Below are positions 6,613 to 13,932 of a stretch of 14,092 nucleotides of DNA, piece by piece. This stretch comes from L227-5C sp038209275 (GTDB lineage: Bacteria > Chloroflexota > Chloroflexia > Chloroheliales > Chloroheliaceae). The stretch covers positions 1 to 14,092 of the forward strand of contig JBBQXW010000191.1 in assembly GCA_038209275.1 (NCBI GenBank), in the 5' to 3' direction. The position numbers were made by a program, and so were the translations under genes. Each line of letters starts with the position of its first letter. The stretch's first letter is position 1. The notes below the pieces were generated by a model. The model saw only the letters and a program-made list of their open reading frames with translations, was not told the origin of the DNA and searched no databases.

Positions 6613-8379
6613 ATGCTCAAAGTGTTGTTTTATCATCCGCGTCATAACTCCGAAGTAGACCCAGGAATATCCAAATTATTAGCCTTTTTAATCAGTACCG
6701 CCCGGCTAGAACTTAAGATTACCGATAAACCGTTCGCTTTCAACTACCTGTCTGGCTTCGACGTGGTGGTATTGGGGGCGGCGTTGCCCGCATTTTCGGC
6801 TGCCGAGGCCGAACTGCTGACCGATTATGTACAAAATGGGGGCGGTCTGGTCTGCCTGGGCGATAGTACCGATAATTGGGGCAATTATGGGCCGTTACGG
6901 GCGACTTTTGGTTTTAGTGGGAACAGTAACCGTACTCCCCAGACCGAATTAATTGTGCGAGTGCCAGCCACTTCCGACCATCCAATTACTCGCCGTCTGG
7001 CAGCAGGCTATGCCCACGACCATTACGCCGGGCTAGACCTGGATACTGCTTTCGCCTTGACCGATACTTTTTGTCCGGCTACCGCCGCCAACCCCACCGA
7101 ACTGGAACGACAATTGCTGTTGCTGGTTAGCTGGCGGGGCGAACGAATCCCTGCCGCCTGGGTACAGCCCTATGGTCGCGGCAACCTTTTTTATAGTGGA
7201 TTAGGATTAAATACCGATAGCTGGGCGCACCCGGCTTTTCAGCAAGTAATCTATCGAGCGATTTGTTACACGGGCGGCGAATTAAGGGCCGAAATGCGGC
7301 CCATCCGGGTTGGAATGGTCGGCTACGGCGCTATCGGGTTTGAACACGGTACGGCGGCAAGCCAGGTGCCGGGGCTGGAATTCGCGGCGGTATGTGACCG
7401 CAACCCGGCCCGCCTGGAAGAAGCCAGCCGAGCCTTCGCCGGAATTAAAACCTACCGCGATTATTCGCAAGTGCTATCCGACCCTGAAATAGATTTAGCG
7501 ATTATTTCTACGCCGCCCAATCTGCACGCGCCAATGGCGTTAGAATTATTGGAAGCTGGAAAACATGTGGTGGTCGAAAAGCCTTTTTGTCTGAATACCC
7601 GCGAAGCTGATGCGATGCTAGAAAAAGCCCGGCAAGTGCAGCGCACCCTGACGGTCTACCAGTGCCGCCGCTGGGACCCGGACTATCTGGCAATCAAGTC
7701 GGCAGTAGAAGCCGGGCTGATTGGCGACCTTTTTCACGTCGAGACTTTTATCGGCAACTTCAGCCATCCCTGCGACTATTGGCACTCGCACGAGCCAGTG
7801 TCGGGCGGGGTGTTTTATGATTGGGGTTCGCACTATCTGGACTGGATTTTGGGGCTGATGCCCGGCCAGATTGCCAGCGTTAGCGGCTCGGCCCACAAGC
7901 GGGTCTGGCACGATGTCACCAACGAAGACCAGGCTAAAGTAGTTATTCGCTACGAGGGTGGGCAGGAAGCCGAATTTATCCACAGCGATATTGCCGCCGC
8001 TCTCAAGCCGAAATGGTACATTCTCGGTACAAAAGGCGCTATCGTCGGTCACTGGCGCGAAGAAACAGTCAAGACCCGGCGTTGGAGTGGCGATTTAATC
8101 GAGGAAAAATTAGCCCCGTCTGAGGCATTGCCGCGCCTGACGGCTTATTTACGGCAGGAAGGCGGGCTTATCCACGAGCAGAACCTGGCCCTACCGCCCG
8201 CCCCTATCTTCCCGTTCCACCGCAATCTGGCAAATCACCTGCTTTTGGGTGAGCCTTTAGCGGTGCGCCCCGAAGAAGCCCGCCGGAATATTGCGGTAAT
8301 GGAAGCCGCCAAAAAATCGGCTTCTGGGGACGGTCAGTTTATTTCGCTAGAGCATCTGGCGCTGGTTGGTTCGGTTTAG
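6613..8379 (+). CDS. ThuA-like domain fused to a Gfo/Idh/MocA-family NAD(P)-dependent oxidoreductase
   Basis: From the ATG at 6613 the protein has 588 residues. Residues 1 to about 222 resemble the ThuA (class I glutamine amidotransferase-like) fold, with a beta-alpha start MLKVLFYHPR, the GGGLVCLGD strand-turn (76-84) and GRGNLFYSGLG (188-198). Residues about 230-588 are a Gfo/Idh/MocA dehydrogenase: Rossmann motif GYGAIG (237-242), VEKPF (321-325), and the active-site region GGVFYDWGSHYLD (398-410) with probable catalytic His407. Such enzymes oxidise or epimerise sugars and cyclitols; the substrate here cannot be told. The same frame is open back to 6424 inside cysS, but 6613 starts 7 bases after the cysS stop and is preceded by GGGGAG. 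Spacing implies an operon with the cysS fusion, and both proteins have a sugar-related half. Confidence 0.85.
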   Translation: MLKVLFYHPRHNSEVDPGISKLLAFLISTARLELKITDKPFAFNYLSGFDVVVLGAALPAFSAAEAELLTDYVQNGGGLVCLGDSTDNWGNYGPLRATFGFSGNSNRTPQTELIVRVPATSDHPITRRLAAGYAHDHYAGLDLDTAFALTDTFCPATAANPTELERQLLLLVSWRGERIPAAWVQPYGRGNLFYSGLGLNTDSWAHPAFQQVIYRAICYTGGELRAEMRPIRVGMVGYGAIGFEHGTAASQVPGLEFAAVCDRNPARLEEASRAFAGIKTYRDYSQVLSDPEIDLAIISTPPNLHAPMALELLEAGKHVVVEKPFCLNTREADAMLEKARQVQRTLTVYQCRRWDPDYLAIKSAVEAGLIGDLFHVETFIGNFSHPCDYWHSHEPVSGGVFYDWGSHYLDWILGLMPGQIASVSGSAHKRVWHDVTNEDQAKVVIRYEGGQEAEFIHSDIAAALKPKWYILGTKGAIVGHWREETVKTRRWSGDLIEEKLAPSEALPRLTAYLRQEGGLIHEQNLALPPAPIFPFHRNLANHLLLGEPLAVRPEEARRNIAVMEAAKKSASGDGQFISLEHLALVGSV

Positions 8380-8389
8380 CATTTATCCT

Positions 8390-8444
8390 GGTAGGAGTTT
8401 GATTCATCAAACCCAATTTGGGCGCAATGAATTGCGCCCCTACC
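8390..8444. repeat. Compact double-hairpin palindromic repeat
   Basis: GGTAGG (8390-8395) and CCTACC (8439-8444) form the outer inverted repeat. Inside are two separate palindromes: GTTTGA-TTCA-TCAAAC (8397-8412) and GGGCGCAA-TGAA-TTGCGCCC (8420-8439). The two have unrelated arms but complementary tetranucleotide centres. It lies 10 bases after the ThuA/oxidoreductase stop and may form part of its 3' end. It lacks the T-run of a classical terminator. Confidence 0.7.
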
Positions 8445-8468
8445 GAAATAGGTTCTTGGTCAGGAATA

Positions 8469-8477
8469 TGTTATAAT
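8469..8477 (+). promoter_or_regulatory. Possible extended -10 promoter
   Basis: TGT followed by a perfect TATAAT (8472-8477) makes an extended -10 element. No good -35 is present at 16-18 bp. A small hairpin follows (AGCCCG 8498-8503, CGGGCT 8517-8522) in the leader of the small membrane-protein gene. Confidence 0.4.
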
Positions 8478-8545
8478 TCTCACAGAACTTTGAACTCAGC
8501 CCGTCGAATAACTCGGCGGGCTGCACTAACTGAAATGTGGACATC

Positions 8546-8788
8546 ATGGGAATAAAAGACATTTTTCTGTATATTCTGGCGCTGGTTGTGCTGTTAGCGC
8601 CAGCAATAATTTTGGGCTGGATTGGCTGGACGCTGCTCGAATGGCCCGGCCTGATTATCGGCGTGGTCGGCGGGTTAGCCATTTTCATTTATAGCATGAA
8701 CAAAATCCAGGCCCAAGAAGCTGCCAACGAGAGCGAAGCGGAAACTGCCTCGCCTCTAAAAATAGAAGAAACTGCCAATCAGGATTAG
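8546..8788 (+). CDS. Small two-helix membrane protein, function unknown
   Basis: This 80-residue protein has two hydrophobic segments (about 6-28 and 34-51) joined by a tight LEWPG turn, then a soluble tail rich in Glu, Ala and Gln (54-80). Both termini are therefore predicted on the same side of the membrane. The frame is open to an upstream GTG at 8537. I chose the ATG at 8546, but both have poor ribosome-binding sequence, so the start is uncertain. An extended -10 lies upstream, and the M20 amidohydrolase gene follows after 42 bases. I do not recognise a family. Confidence 0.6.
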   Translation: MGIKDIFLYILALVVLLAPAIILGWIGWTLLEWPGLIIGVVGGLAIFIYSMNKIQAQEAANESEAETASPLKIEETANQD

Positions 8789-8793
8789 GCACT

Positions 8794-8820
8794 TGGAAAT
8801 TTGCTTCAGTCCTATTTCCA
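8794..8820 (+). other. Short hairpin abutting the ribosome-binding site of the M20 gene
   Basis: TGGAAAT (8794-8800) pairs with ATTTCCA (8814-8820), 13-base loop. The 3' arm shares its last base with the AGAGG (8820-8824) that serves the start at 8831. It could influence translation initiation; the stem is short and A+T-rich. Confidence 0.3.
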
Positions 8821-8830
8821 GAGGTATAGT

Positions 8831-10015
8831 ATGGCAAATCCCGATAATGCGGTAATAGAATTAACGCAAGCGCTGGTGCGGATACCGAGCGAAAACCCGA
8901 CGGGCGACGAAATAGCGCTGGGTCGGTTTGTGATGGGCTGGCTGAAAGCGAACGACATCGAGGCCGAACTGCGTCCAGTTGAGGGCGAACGCGCCAACGT
9001 TATTGGTCGGGTGCGGGGTGGCGATGGCGCACCGCTCGTTTATATTGCCCATCTGGATACCGTACCCATCGGCGAGGCGGCCAAATGGCGGCACGACCCT
9101 TTCGGTGGCGAAATCGAGGACGGCAATCTTTACGGGCGCGGCTCGTGCGATATGAAGGGCGGACTGGCTGCCGCAATGCTGGCACTGGCTAATATTCGGC
9201 GGGCCGTTCGGGAAGATGGGCTAAAACTATCCGGCGATTTAGTGCTGGCCTGTACCATTGACGAAGAAGAATCTTTTATGAAAGGTTCAACCGCGCTGGG
9301 CCGGGAAAAAGTTTTTAGTTCCGACGCTTATCTGCTCACGATGGAGCCAACCGATTGCAAACTAAACGTGGCCCATAAAGGGGCGTTCTGGTTTGAAGTT
9401 AGCTTTAGGGGCAAAGGCGCACACGCTGCCAACCCGCACATCGGCATTGATGCGAACCGGGCGATGGCGGAAGCAATTGGCGGTTGGTACGCCCGCGCGG
9501 AGCAACTTCAGGCTGAAATGCCTGTTCATCCTTTGCTAGGACAACCCACCCTAATTGTGTCGCGTATTGAGGGCGGCGTGAAAACCAATATTGTCTCCGA
9601 ATATTGCCAGGTCGAAATAGATATGCGTGTCCCGCCTCCGATGACCACCTACGATGTAGATGCAATTATCCGCGAAGTGGTCGAACAAGTTGCCGCCAGG
9701 TATAAAGTTGAGTACACTATTCGTCCGATGACCGCCCTGCGTCCCCCGGTGGAGTGTCGAGCCGATTCGCCTATATTGCCCGCCTTCAACCGGGCCTATA
9801 AAGCCGTGACCGGGCAGGAAGCCGAACATCTGGGGTTCTTGGCCTACACCGATGCGGCAATGCTGGCTGTCCTGATAGATAACCCAAACTCAGTTGTCTT
9901 CGGCCCTGGCTTACTCAGCGACGCTCACACCACCGACGAAAAAATCGAAATCAGCCAGCTAATCACCGCCACTCGCATACTGGAAGCAACCGCGCGGGAA
10001 TTGCTGGCAACCTAA
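8831..10015 (+). CDS. M20-family zinc amidohydrolase/peptidase (ArgE/DapE/CPG2-like)
   Basis: This 394-residue cytoplasmic hydrolase is expected to cleave an acyl or peptide amide bond with two metal ions. By analogy with CPG2-type enzymes the residues are His74 and Asp76 (AHLDTVP), bridging Asp107 (GRGSCDMKGG), base Glu145 and ligand Glu146 (DEEE), Glu172 (MEPTD) and His366 (SDAHTTDEKI). A dimerisation lid lies at about 180-295, with GKGAHAANPH at its beginning. The ATG at 8831 has AGAGG at ideal spacing. The frame extends upstream to a TTG at 8801, but that has no such site. The family covers acetylornithine deacetylase, succinyl-diaminopimelate desuccinylase and various dipeptidases, and I cannot tell which. 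No arginine or lysine pathway gene is adjacent. Confidence 0.88.
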   Translation: MANPDNAVIELTQALVRIPSENPTGDEIALGRFVMGWLKANDIEAELRPVEGERANVIGRVRGGDGAPLVYIAHLDTVPIGEAAKWRHDPFGGEIEDGNLYGRGSCDMKGGLAAAMLALANIRRAVREDGLKLSGDLVLACTIDEEESFMKGSTALGREKVFSSDAYLLTMEPTDCKLNVAHKGAFWFEVSFRGKGAHAANPHIGIDANRAMAEAIGGWYARAEQLQAEMPVHPLLGQPTLIVSRIEGGVKTNIVSEYCQVEIDMRVPPPMTTYDVDAIIREVVEQVAARYKVEYTIRPMTALRPPVECRADSPILPAFNRAYKAVTGQEAEHLGFLAYTDAAMLAVLIDNPNSVVFGPGLLSDAHTTDEKIEISQLITATRILEATARELLAT

Positions 10016-10026
10016 AGGGAAAATTC

Positions 10027-11418
10027 ATGATTACTAATATCAAATTAGATGGTTTCAAAACCTTTAAAGATTTCGATTTGGAACTAGGGCCTTTTCAGAT
10101 AATTGTTGGGCCTAACGGAGCAGGCAAGAGCAATCTGTTCGATGCGTTACGTCTTCTATCAGAATTGGCTAACACTGATTTACGTTCCGCCTTCCAGGAG
10201 TTGCGGGGTGATGCAGGGGAATTATTTACTACTTTACCCGATGGGCAATCAGTAGACCGAATGCGTATGACTATTGATATGATGGTTGAGCGGATGGTTC
10301 AGGATAGCTGGGGAGTGCGGGCAGAGTTAAAATATACTCGTTTACGCTATGAATTAGAAATTTCGCGGGGTGTTGATGAACAGGGTTTGCAACGTCTTTA
10401 TGTTACTTACGAAGCGTTAAACCCTATTCTACGTAGTAAGGATAATTGGTTTCAAAAATATATTGGTAAAGCTAAAGATGAATGGCGGCAGCCACTTAAA
10501 GCTGGTCGGGGTGTACCTTTTATTTCAACGGAAACAAAAGGTGAGACAGTTACCATTAATTTGCATCAGGATGGACATGGAGGACATAAGGCCGCTGTAG
10601 CACAAAAAGCTGAACGTACTGTATTAAGTGGAGTAATTAACACTGAATCTCCTCACGCTTTCGCAGCTCGTGAGGAAATGCGAAATTGGAGATTTTTACG
10701 ACTGAACCCTGAAGTGATAAGTCATCCTAGCTCAATGCTAATGAAGAATGATTTTCTTTTACCAGATGGTAGTAATTTACCTACTGTACTTGCTCGTATG
10801 GAAGCTGAAGAACCTTACCTTCTCAGTGATGTTTCTCGTGATTTAGCTAATTTAGTCCCAGGTATTCTCAACATCAAGGTTGAAAAAGATCAAGCTCGTG
10901 AGCGCTACATTATTCAAGCTACCACCCAGGATGGTCGTACATTCTCATCTCGTGTACTATCTGAAGGCACTTTGCGAATGTTAGCATTAGTAACTTTAAA
11001 AAACGATCCTCAACATCGGGGTGTTTTATGCTTTGAAGAGCCAGAGAATGGATTGCATCCTTTTCGTCTCAAGAATATGGTTCATTTATTATGTGAGTTG
11101 GCAACGGATTTTTCAAATGCACAAGGAGAGGAACCATTACGGCAACTTTTAGTAAACACTCATTCGCCTTTATTGGTTAGTCAGCCTGAAGTTATAAAAA
11201 ATTTATTACTCGCTTATACTGCAACATCCATAGAGCCAAAAGAGAATAAGATACCTATCCGAATAACCCGAATAGCCGCGGTGCGAGCCGATTCACAACT
11301 TCAGATGAACCTGGAAGAAAAAGAAGCATCCTATATTCTTGCTCAAGTTGTAGAATATTTAAATAGCGCTGAATTTGGGGAATTCCGCTCTAGCTCTGAA
11401 ATATTAAGCGCTTCATGA
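10027..11418 (+). CDS. AAA/ABC-type ATPase (AAA_21-like), ATPase half of a two-gene ATPase-TOPRIM module
   Basis: The 463-residue protein has a RecF/SMC/OLD-style nucleotide-binding fold. It begins with ITNIKLDGFKTFKDFDLELG, then Walker A GPNGAGKS (28-35). A long insertion (about 50-305) with little recognisable sequence follows. Then come ABC signature LSEGT (311-315), Walker B VLCFEEPENGLHP (333-345; catalytic Glu337 or Glu338) and switch-His NTHSPLL (377-383). In OLD and PARIS-type systems such ATPases form the sensor or scaffold for a TOPRIM nuclease. It starts 11 bases after the M20 stop, with AAGGGA upstream, and overlaps the next gene by 4 bp (ATGA). The DNA is much richer in A+T than its neighbours: 21 of 60 G+C at 10981-11040 versus 37 of 60 at 9421-9480. 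That suggests lateral acquisition. A role other than defence is possible. Confidence 0.85.
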   Translation: MITNIKLDGFKTFKDFDLELGPFQIIVGPNGAGKSNLFDALRLLSELANTDLRSAFQELRGDAGELFTTLPDGQSVDRMRMTIDMMVERMVQDSWGVRAELKYTRLRYELEISRGVDEQGLQRLYVTYEALNPILRSKDNWFQKYIGKAKDEWRQPLKAGRGVPFISTETKGETVTINLHQDGHGGHKAAVAQKAERTVLSGVINTESPHAFAAREEMRNWRFLRLNPEVISHPSSMLMKNDFLLPDGSNLPTVLARMEAEEPYLLSDVSRDLANLVPGILNIKVEKDQARERYIIQATTQDGRTFSSRVLSEGTLRMLALVTLKNDPQHRGVLCFEEPENGLHPFRLKNMVHLLCELATDFSNAQGEEPLRQLLVNTHSPLLVSQPEVIKNLLLAYTATSIEPKENKIPIRITRIAAVRADSQLQMNLEEKEASYILAQVVEYLNSAEFGEFRSSSEILSAS

Positions 11419-12098
11419 ATCAATTAGTGTTAGCACTATATGTTGAAGGGCCTTCAGATAAACGCTTCTTACCTATAATCATTCAAAGAACTTGCGAGGA
11501 AATTTTGGCGCAACGTGGACGAGCTAGTGTAGAAGTATTAGAGCCATTAGTCTTAAACCAGAATAAATATCGCCAGTTCTCAACACGAGAAGAATGTATC
11601 GTCCAGGCGGCGCGTGATGCTGCGGGCTGTCACGCACTGATTGTTCATGCCGATGCAGATGACTCTACCACAGAAAGAGCGCTAACAGAGCGGTTTCAGC
11701 CGGGCTATGATTTAGTCCAGCGGCTAAAAACTCAATCTAACGAACAAATGTGTGAACACTTGCTGGCGATAATACCTGTAAGAATGATTGAAGCATGGTT
11801 ATTAGCGGATGCTCAAGCATTAAGTCAAGTAATTGGAACTAAGTTAGATGCAGTTAGCTTGGGATTACCGACTAAAGCAAAATCAGTCGAGTCAGACCCT
11901 AATCCTAAACAAACTCTTAAGCAAGCTGCACAAAAAGCTATTGCAAACCGAACACGGGGACGGCAAATAAATATAGGTACGATTTTCGAGCCGATGGCCC
12001 GCCAAATTAGTTTAGAACGGCTAAAGGAAGTATCGTCGTATCAACGTTTCGTTGAAGATTTGACCCAAACCTTGATTGCCTTAAATTTTGCCGAATAA
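11415..12098 (+). CDS. TOPRIM-like protein of the DUF4276 type, partner of the ATPase
   Basis: This 227-residue protein begins with strand VLALYVEGPSDKRFL, giving the TOPRIM-type acidic residue Glu11 followed by Gly12 and Asp15. A DxD motif follows in IVHADADDS (Asp80, Asp82, with Asp83). The pattern PVRMIEAWLLAD (121-132) and the later DPNPKQTLKQ (161-170) fit the DUF4276 family. In TOPRIM enzymes these acidic residues bind metal for cleavage or transfer of phosphodiester bonds, so a nuclease is the natural hypothesis. It is translationally coupled to the ATPase by the ATGA overlap and shares its A+T-rich composition. I see no fused HTH, helicase or membrane segment. The family call is good by motif; the nuclease activity and any abortive-infection role are inferences. 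Confidence 0.8.
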   Translation: MNQLVLALYVEGPSDKRFLPIIIQRTCEEILAQRGRASVEVLEPLVLNQNKYRQFSTREECIVQAARDAAGCHALIVHADADDSTTERALTERFQPGYDLVQRLKTQSNEQMCEHLLAIIPVRMIEAWLLADAQALSQVIGTKLDAVSLGLPTKAKSVESDPNPKQTLKQAAQKAIANRTRGRQINIGTIFEPMARQISLERLKEVSSYQRFVEDLTQTLIALNFAE

Positions 12099-12102
12099 AA
12101 TA

Positions 12103-12125
12103 TTGTACATTGTACATTGTATAAT
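12103..12125 (+). repeat. Three tandem heptamers ending in a TATAAT box
   Basis: TTGTACA (12103-12109), TTGTACA (12110-12116) and TTGTATA (12117-12123) are head-to-tail copies. The single change in the third copy, with the next two bases, makes a perfect TATAAT (12120-12125). That could be the -10 of the metalloprotease gene, leaving a leader of about 26 bases before 12158. No good -35 is visible at the usual distance. The array sits at the right edge of the A+T-rich ATPase-TOPRIM module. Confidence 0.55.
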
Positions 12126-12157
12126 GAAGACTCATAGTTTTAATTCAGGAGGCCGTT

Positions 12158-12643
12158 ATGGTTAAGGTTCATCCGAAATTGCCCGCCCTGCCGTTACGCG
12201 AACGGGCCTGGCAATGGCTGGAATGGTACGGCGTGCGGGTGGTGGTGAAGAACCCGAACAGCGTGCGCGGCGGCGGATTATGGTGGAACGAGAAGAAGCT
12301 GGTCGAATTGGAAACTGCTCAGGAAGAAGCGGCCATTCATGAACTGGCCCACGCCTGGTGGGAAGAGCGCCGCAAAGATGTAGCCGTCCGCACTATTTTT
12401 TCTAAAATGGTGACGCGACTTTCGGAAGAAAAAGACCCAAAGTATCGGCGCGCTCAGGAACTAGCCTATGTTTACGAGCATGGCGACCCGCGCACCGGCT
12501 TCAAAGGCATGTTTTTAGAAGATGGCACGATTATAGATTGGGAGCAGTACGCCGGGCTTGCCAGTGGCATTATGGGCCACCCCGAATTGTTACCAGATTA
12601 TATTCGTGGCTACTATAGCGAACTTTTTGATTACGAACCATGA
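12158..12643 (+). CDS. Putative zinc metalloprotease-like protein (HExxH), function unknown
   Basis: This is a 161-residue protein without signal peptide or membrane segment. The zincin motif HELAH (61-65) sits in a helix, AAIHELAHAWWEE. A third ligand could be Glu101 in AQELAYVYEHGD, as in gluzincins, or His141 in IMGHPELL; I cannot decide. The N-terminus is rich in Trp and basic residues. A strong AGGAGG lies six bases upstream of the ATG. The next gene starts within its last codons (4-bp ATGA overlap), so the two are coupled and probably act together. Its G+C-rich codons contrast with the preceding module. It could be a non-catalytic zinc protein. Confidence 0.68.
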   Translation: MVKVHPKLPALPLRERAWQWLEWYGVRVVVKNPNSVRGGGLWWNEKKLVELETAQEEAAIHELAHAWWEERRKDVAVRTIFSKMVTRLSEEKDPKYRRAQELAYVYEHGDPRTGFKGMFLEDGTIIDWEQYAGLASGIMGHPELLPDYIRGYYSELFDYEP

Positions 12644-13326
12644 GTTTTGGAGTTGACAGCCCAATTTTAGATGATGCCGAAAGCTGGGAAGAGGCCAGTC
12701 GCGCCTACCAGACTGGCTTGCCCTACGCCCGCGATTGGCAATCGGACGCTCGTACTGCCCTGGTAGAGTTGGGCGAATATCCCCCGGCCCATCTTAATGC
12801 ACAGGGCCAGTGGGAAATTCTTTACTGGTCGCCCGGCACAGTCAAAGGGCTGCGCCTGATTTTAGACCAGCAACTAAATTTAGTGTCACAGGCCAAATGG
12901 GGCGCGTTTTATCTCGAAACGGCCCGGCAACTTGGTGATGAAATACTAGGGCCGCAGCGTTTTTCTTTCAGGCCGGAAATTAGTCAGCCCGGCCCGGATG
13001 GGCTTTCGTTCGTTTTTCGTCGCCCGTCTTCTGACGGTAATACAGACGATGACACGACGAACGAATTTATAGATATTCAAATTTCTACCTCAGTCATGCT
13101 CACGCCGCCGCCGCGCCGCTTCACCATAAATTTGGTGAAAAACGCGGGAGAACGCCCCATGTTTGGCGCGTTTGGAGGTTGGGAAGGGCGGCTGGGCGAA
13201 TTTCTGCCCACATCACAGCCTGACCGATGGTGGCTTTTCCAGGACGAAGCCGAATATGCGGCGCAGTTGCGCGAAGCCCTTTCCGCTACCGTTACTTACG
13301 GACTGCCCGCGCTGGCTTCTCATTAA
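12640..13326 (+). CDS. Hypothetical protein coupled to the HExxH protein
   Basis: This 228-residue soluble protein is not recognised. It has no signal peptide, no membrane helix and no nucleotide-binding or catalytic motif that I can see. Features are an acidic N-terminus, a Trp/Gly-rich middle (GQWEILYWSPGTVKGLRL at 56-73), a low-complexity acidic stretch SSDGNTDDDTTNE around 129-141, and a beta-rich C-terminal half ending with WWLFQDEAEYAAQLREAL. Overlap with the preceding gene (ATGA) and similar base composition point to one transcription unit and a joint role, for instance as substrate or inhibitor of the HExxH protein (inference). Confidence 0.6.
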   Translation: MSFGVDSPILDDAESWEEASRAYQTGLPYARDWQSDARTALVELGEYPPAHLNAQGQWEILYWSPGTVKGLRLILDQQLNLVSQAKWGAFYLETARQLGDEILGPQRFSFRPEISQPGPDGLSFVFRRPSSDGNTDDDTTNEFIDIQISTSVMLTPPPRRFTINLVKNAGERPMFGAFGGWEGRLGEFLPTSQPDRWWLFQDEAEYAAQLREALSATVTYGLPALASH

Positions 13327-13371
13327 TGATTATGTAAAGTAAAAAGATAAAGAAAGATAAAGGTACACAAA

Positions 13372-13932
13372 ATGGAAAATCCTTCTAATCAGACCACCGA
13401 AATTGCAACCCTGGCGGGCGGCTGTTTCTGGTGTCTCGAAGCGGTTTATGTCGAACTCAAGGGAGTTGAAAAAGTTGAATCGGGTTATATGGGCGGAGCA
13501 GTCGCCAATCCGAGCTATAAACTGGTCTGCTCCGGCACGACGGGTCACGCCGAGGTGGTGCAGGTTACTTTCAATCCGCAACAAGTCGCTTACGGCGACT
13601 TGCTGAAAATCTTTTTCACCATTCACGACCCAACAACACTAAATCGCCAGGGCTATGACGTGGGTACACAATATCGCTCGGCTATCTTCTACCATAGCCC
13701 CGAACAAAAAGCGGTTGCCGAGAGCGTTATTGCCGAACTGAACGCCGAGCATATCTGGGACGCGCCGATTGTTACCGAAGTTTCGCCTCTGACAACTTTT
13801 TATAAGGCCGAAGATTACCACCAGAATTACTACGAGAACAATCCCAACCAGTCATATTGCCGGGCGGTAGTTGCGCCCAAAGTCAGCAAATTTCGCAAGC
13901 TTTATTTTAATCAGCTCAAAGCCAATCGCTAA
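13372..13932 (+). CDS. msrA: Peptide-methionine (S)-S-oxide reductase MsrA
   Basis: It repairs oxidised proteins by reducing methionine-(S)-sulfoxide with electrons usually from thioredoxin. The 186-residue protein is a typical single-domain cytoplasmic MsrA. It contains the active-site motif GCFWCLE (17-23) with catalytic Cys18, GYMGG (38-42), CSGTTGHAEVVQV (53-65), GTQYRSAIFYH (98-108) and HQNYYENNPNQSYC (150-163), where Cys163 is a candidate resolving cysteine. AAAGGT lies seven bases before the ATG. No MsrB domain is fused or adjacent. Its 3' end overlaps the convergent hydrolase gene by 17 bp. Confidence 0.95.
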   Translation: MENPSNQTTEIATLAGGCFWCLEAVYVELKGVEKVESGYMGGAVANPSYKLVCSGTTGHAEVVQVTFNPQQVAYGDLLKIFFTIHDPTTLNRQGYDVGTQYRSAIFYHSPEQKAVAESVIAELNAEHIWDAPIVTEVSPLTTFYKAEDYHQNYYENNPNQSYCRAVVAPKVSKFRKLYFNQLKANR

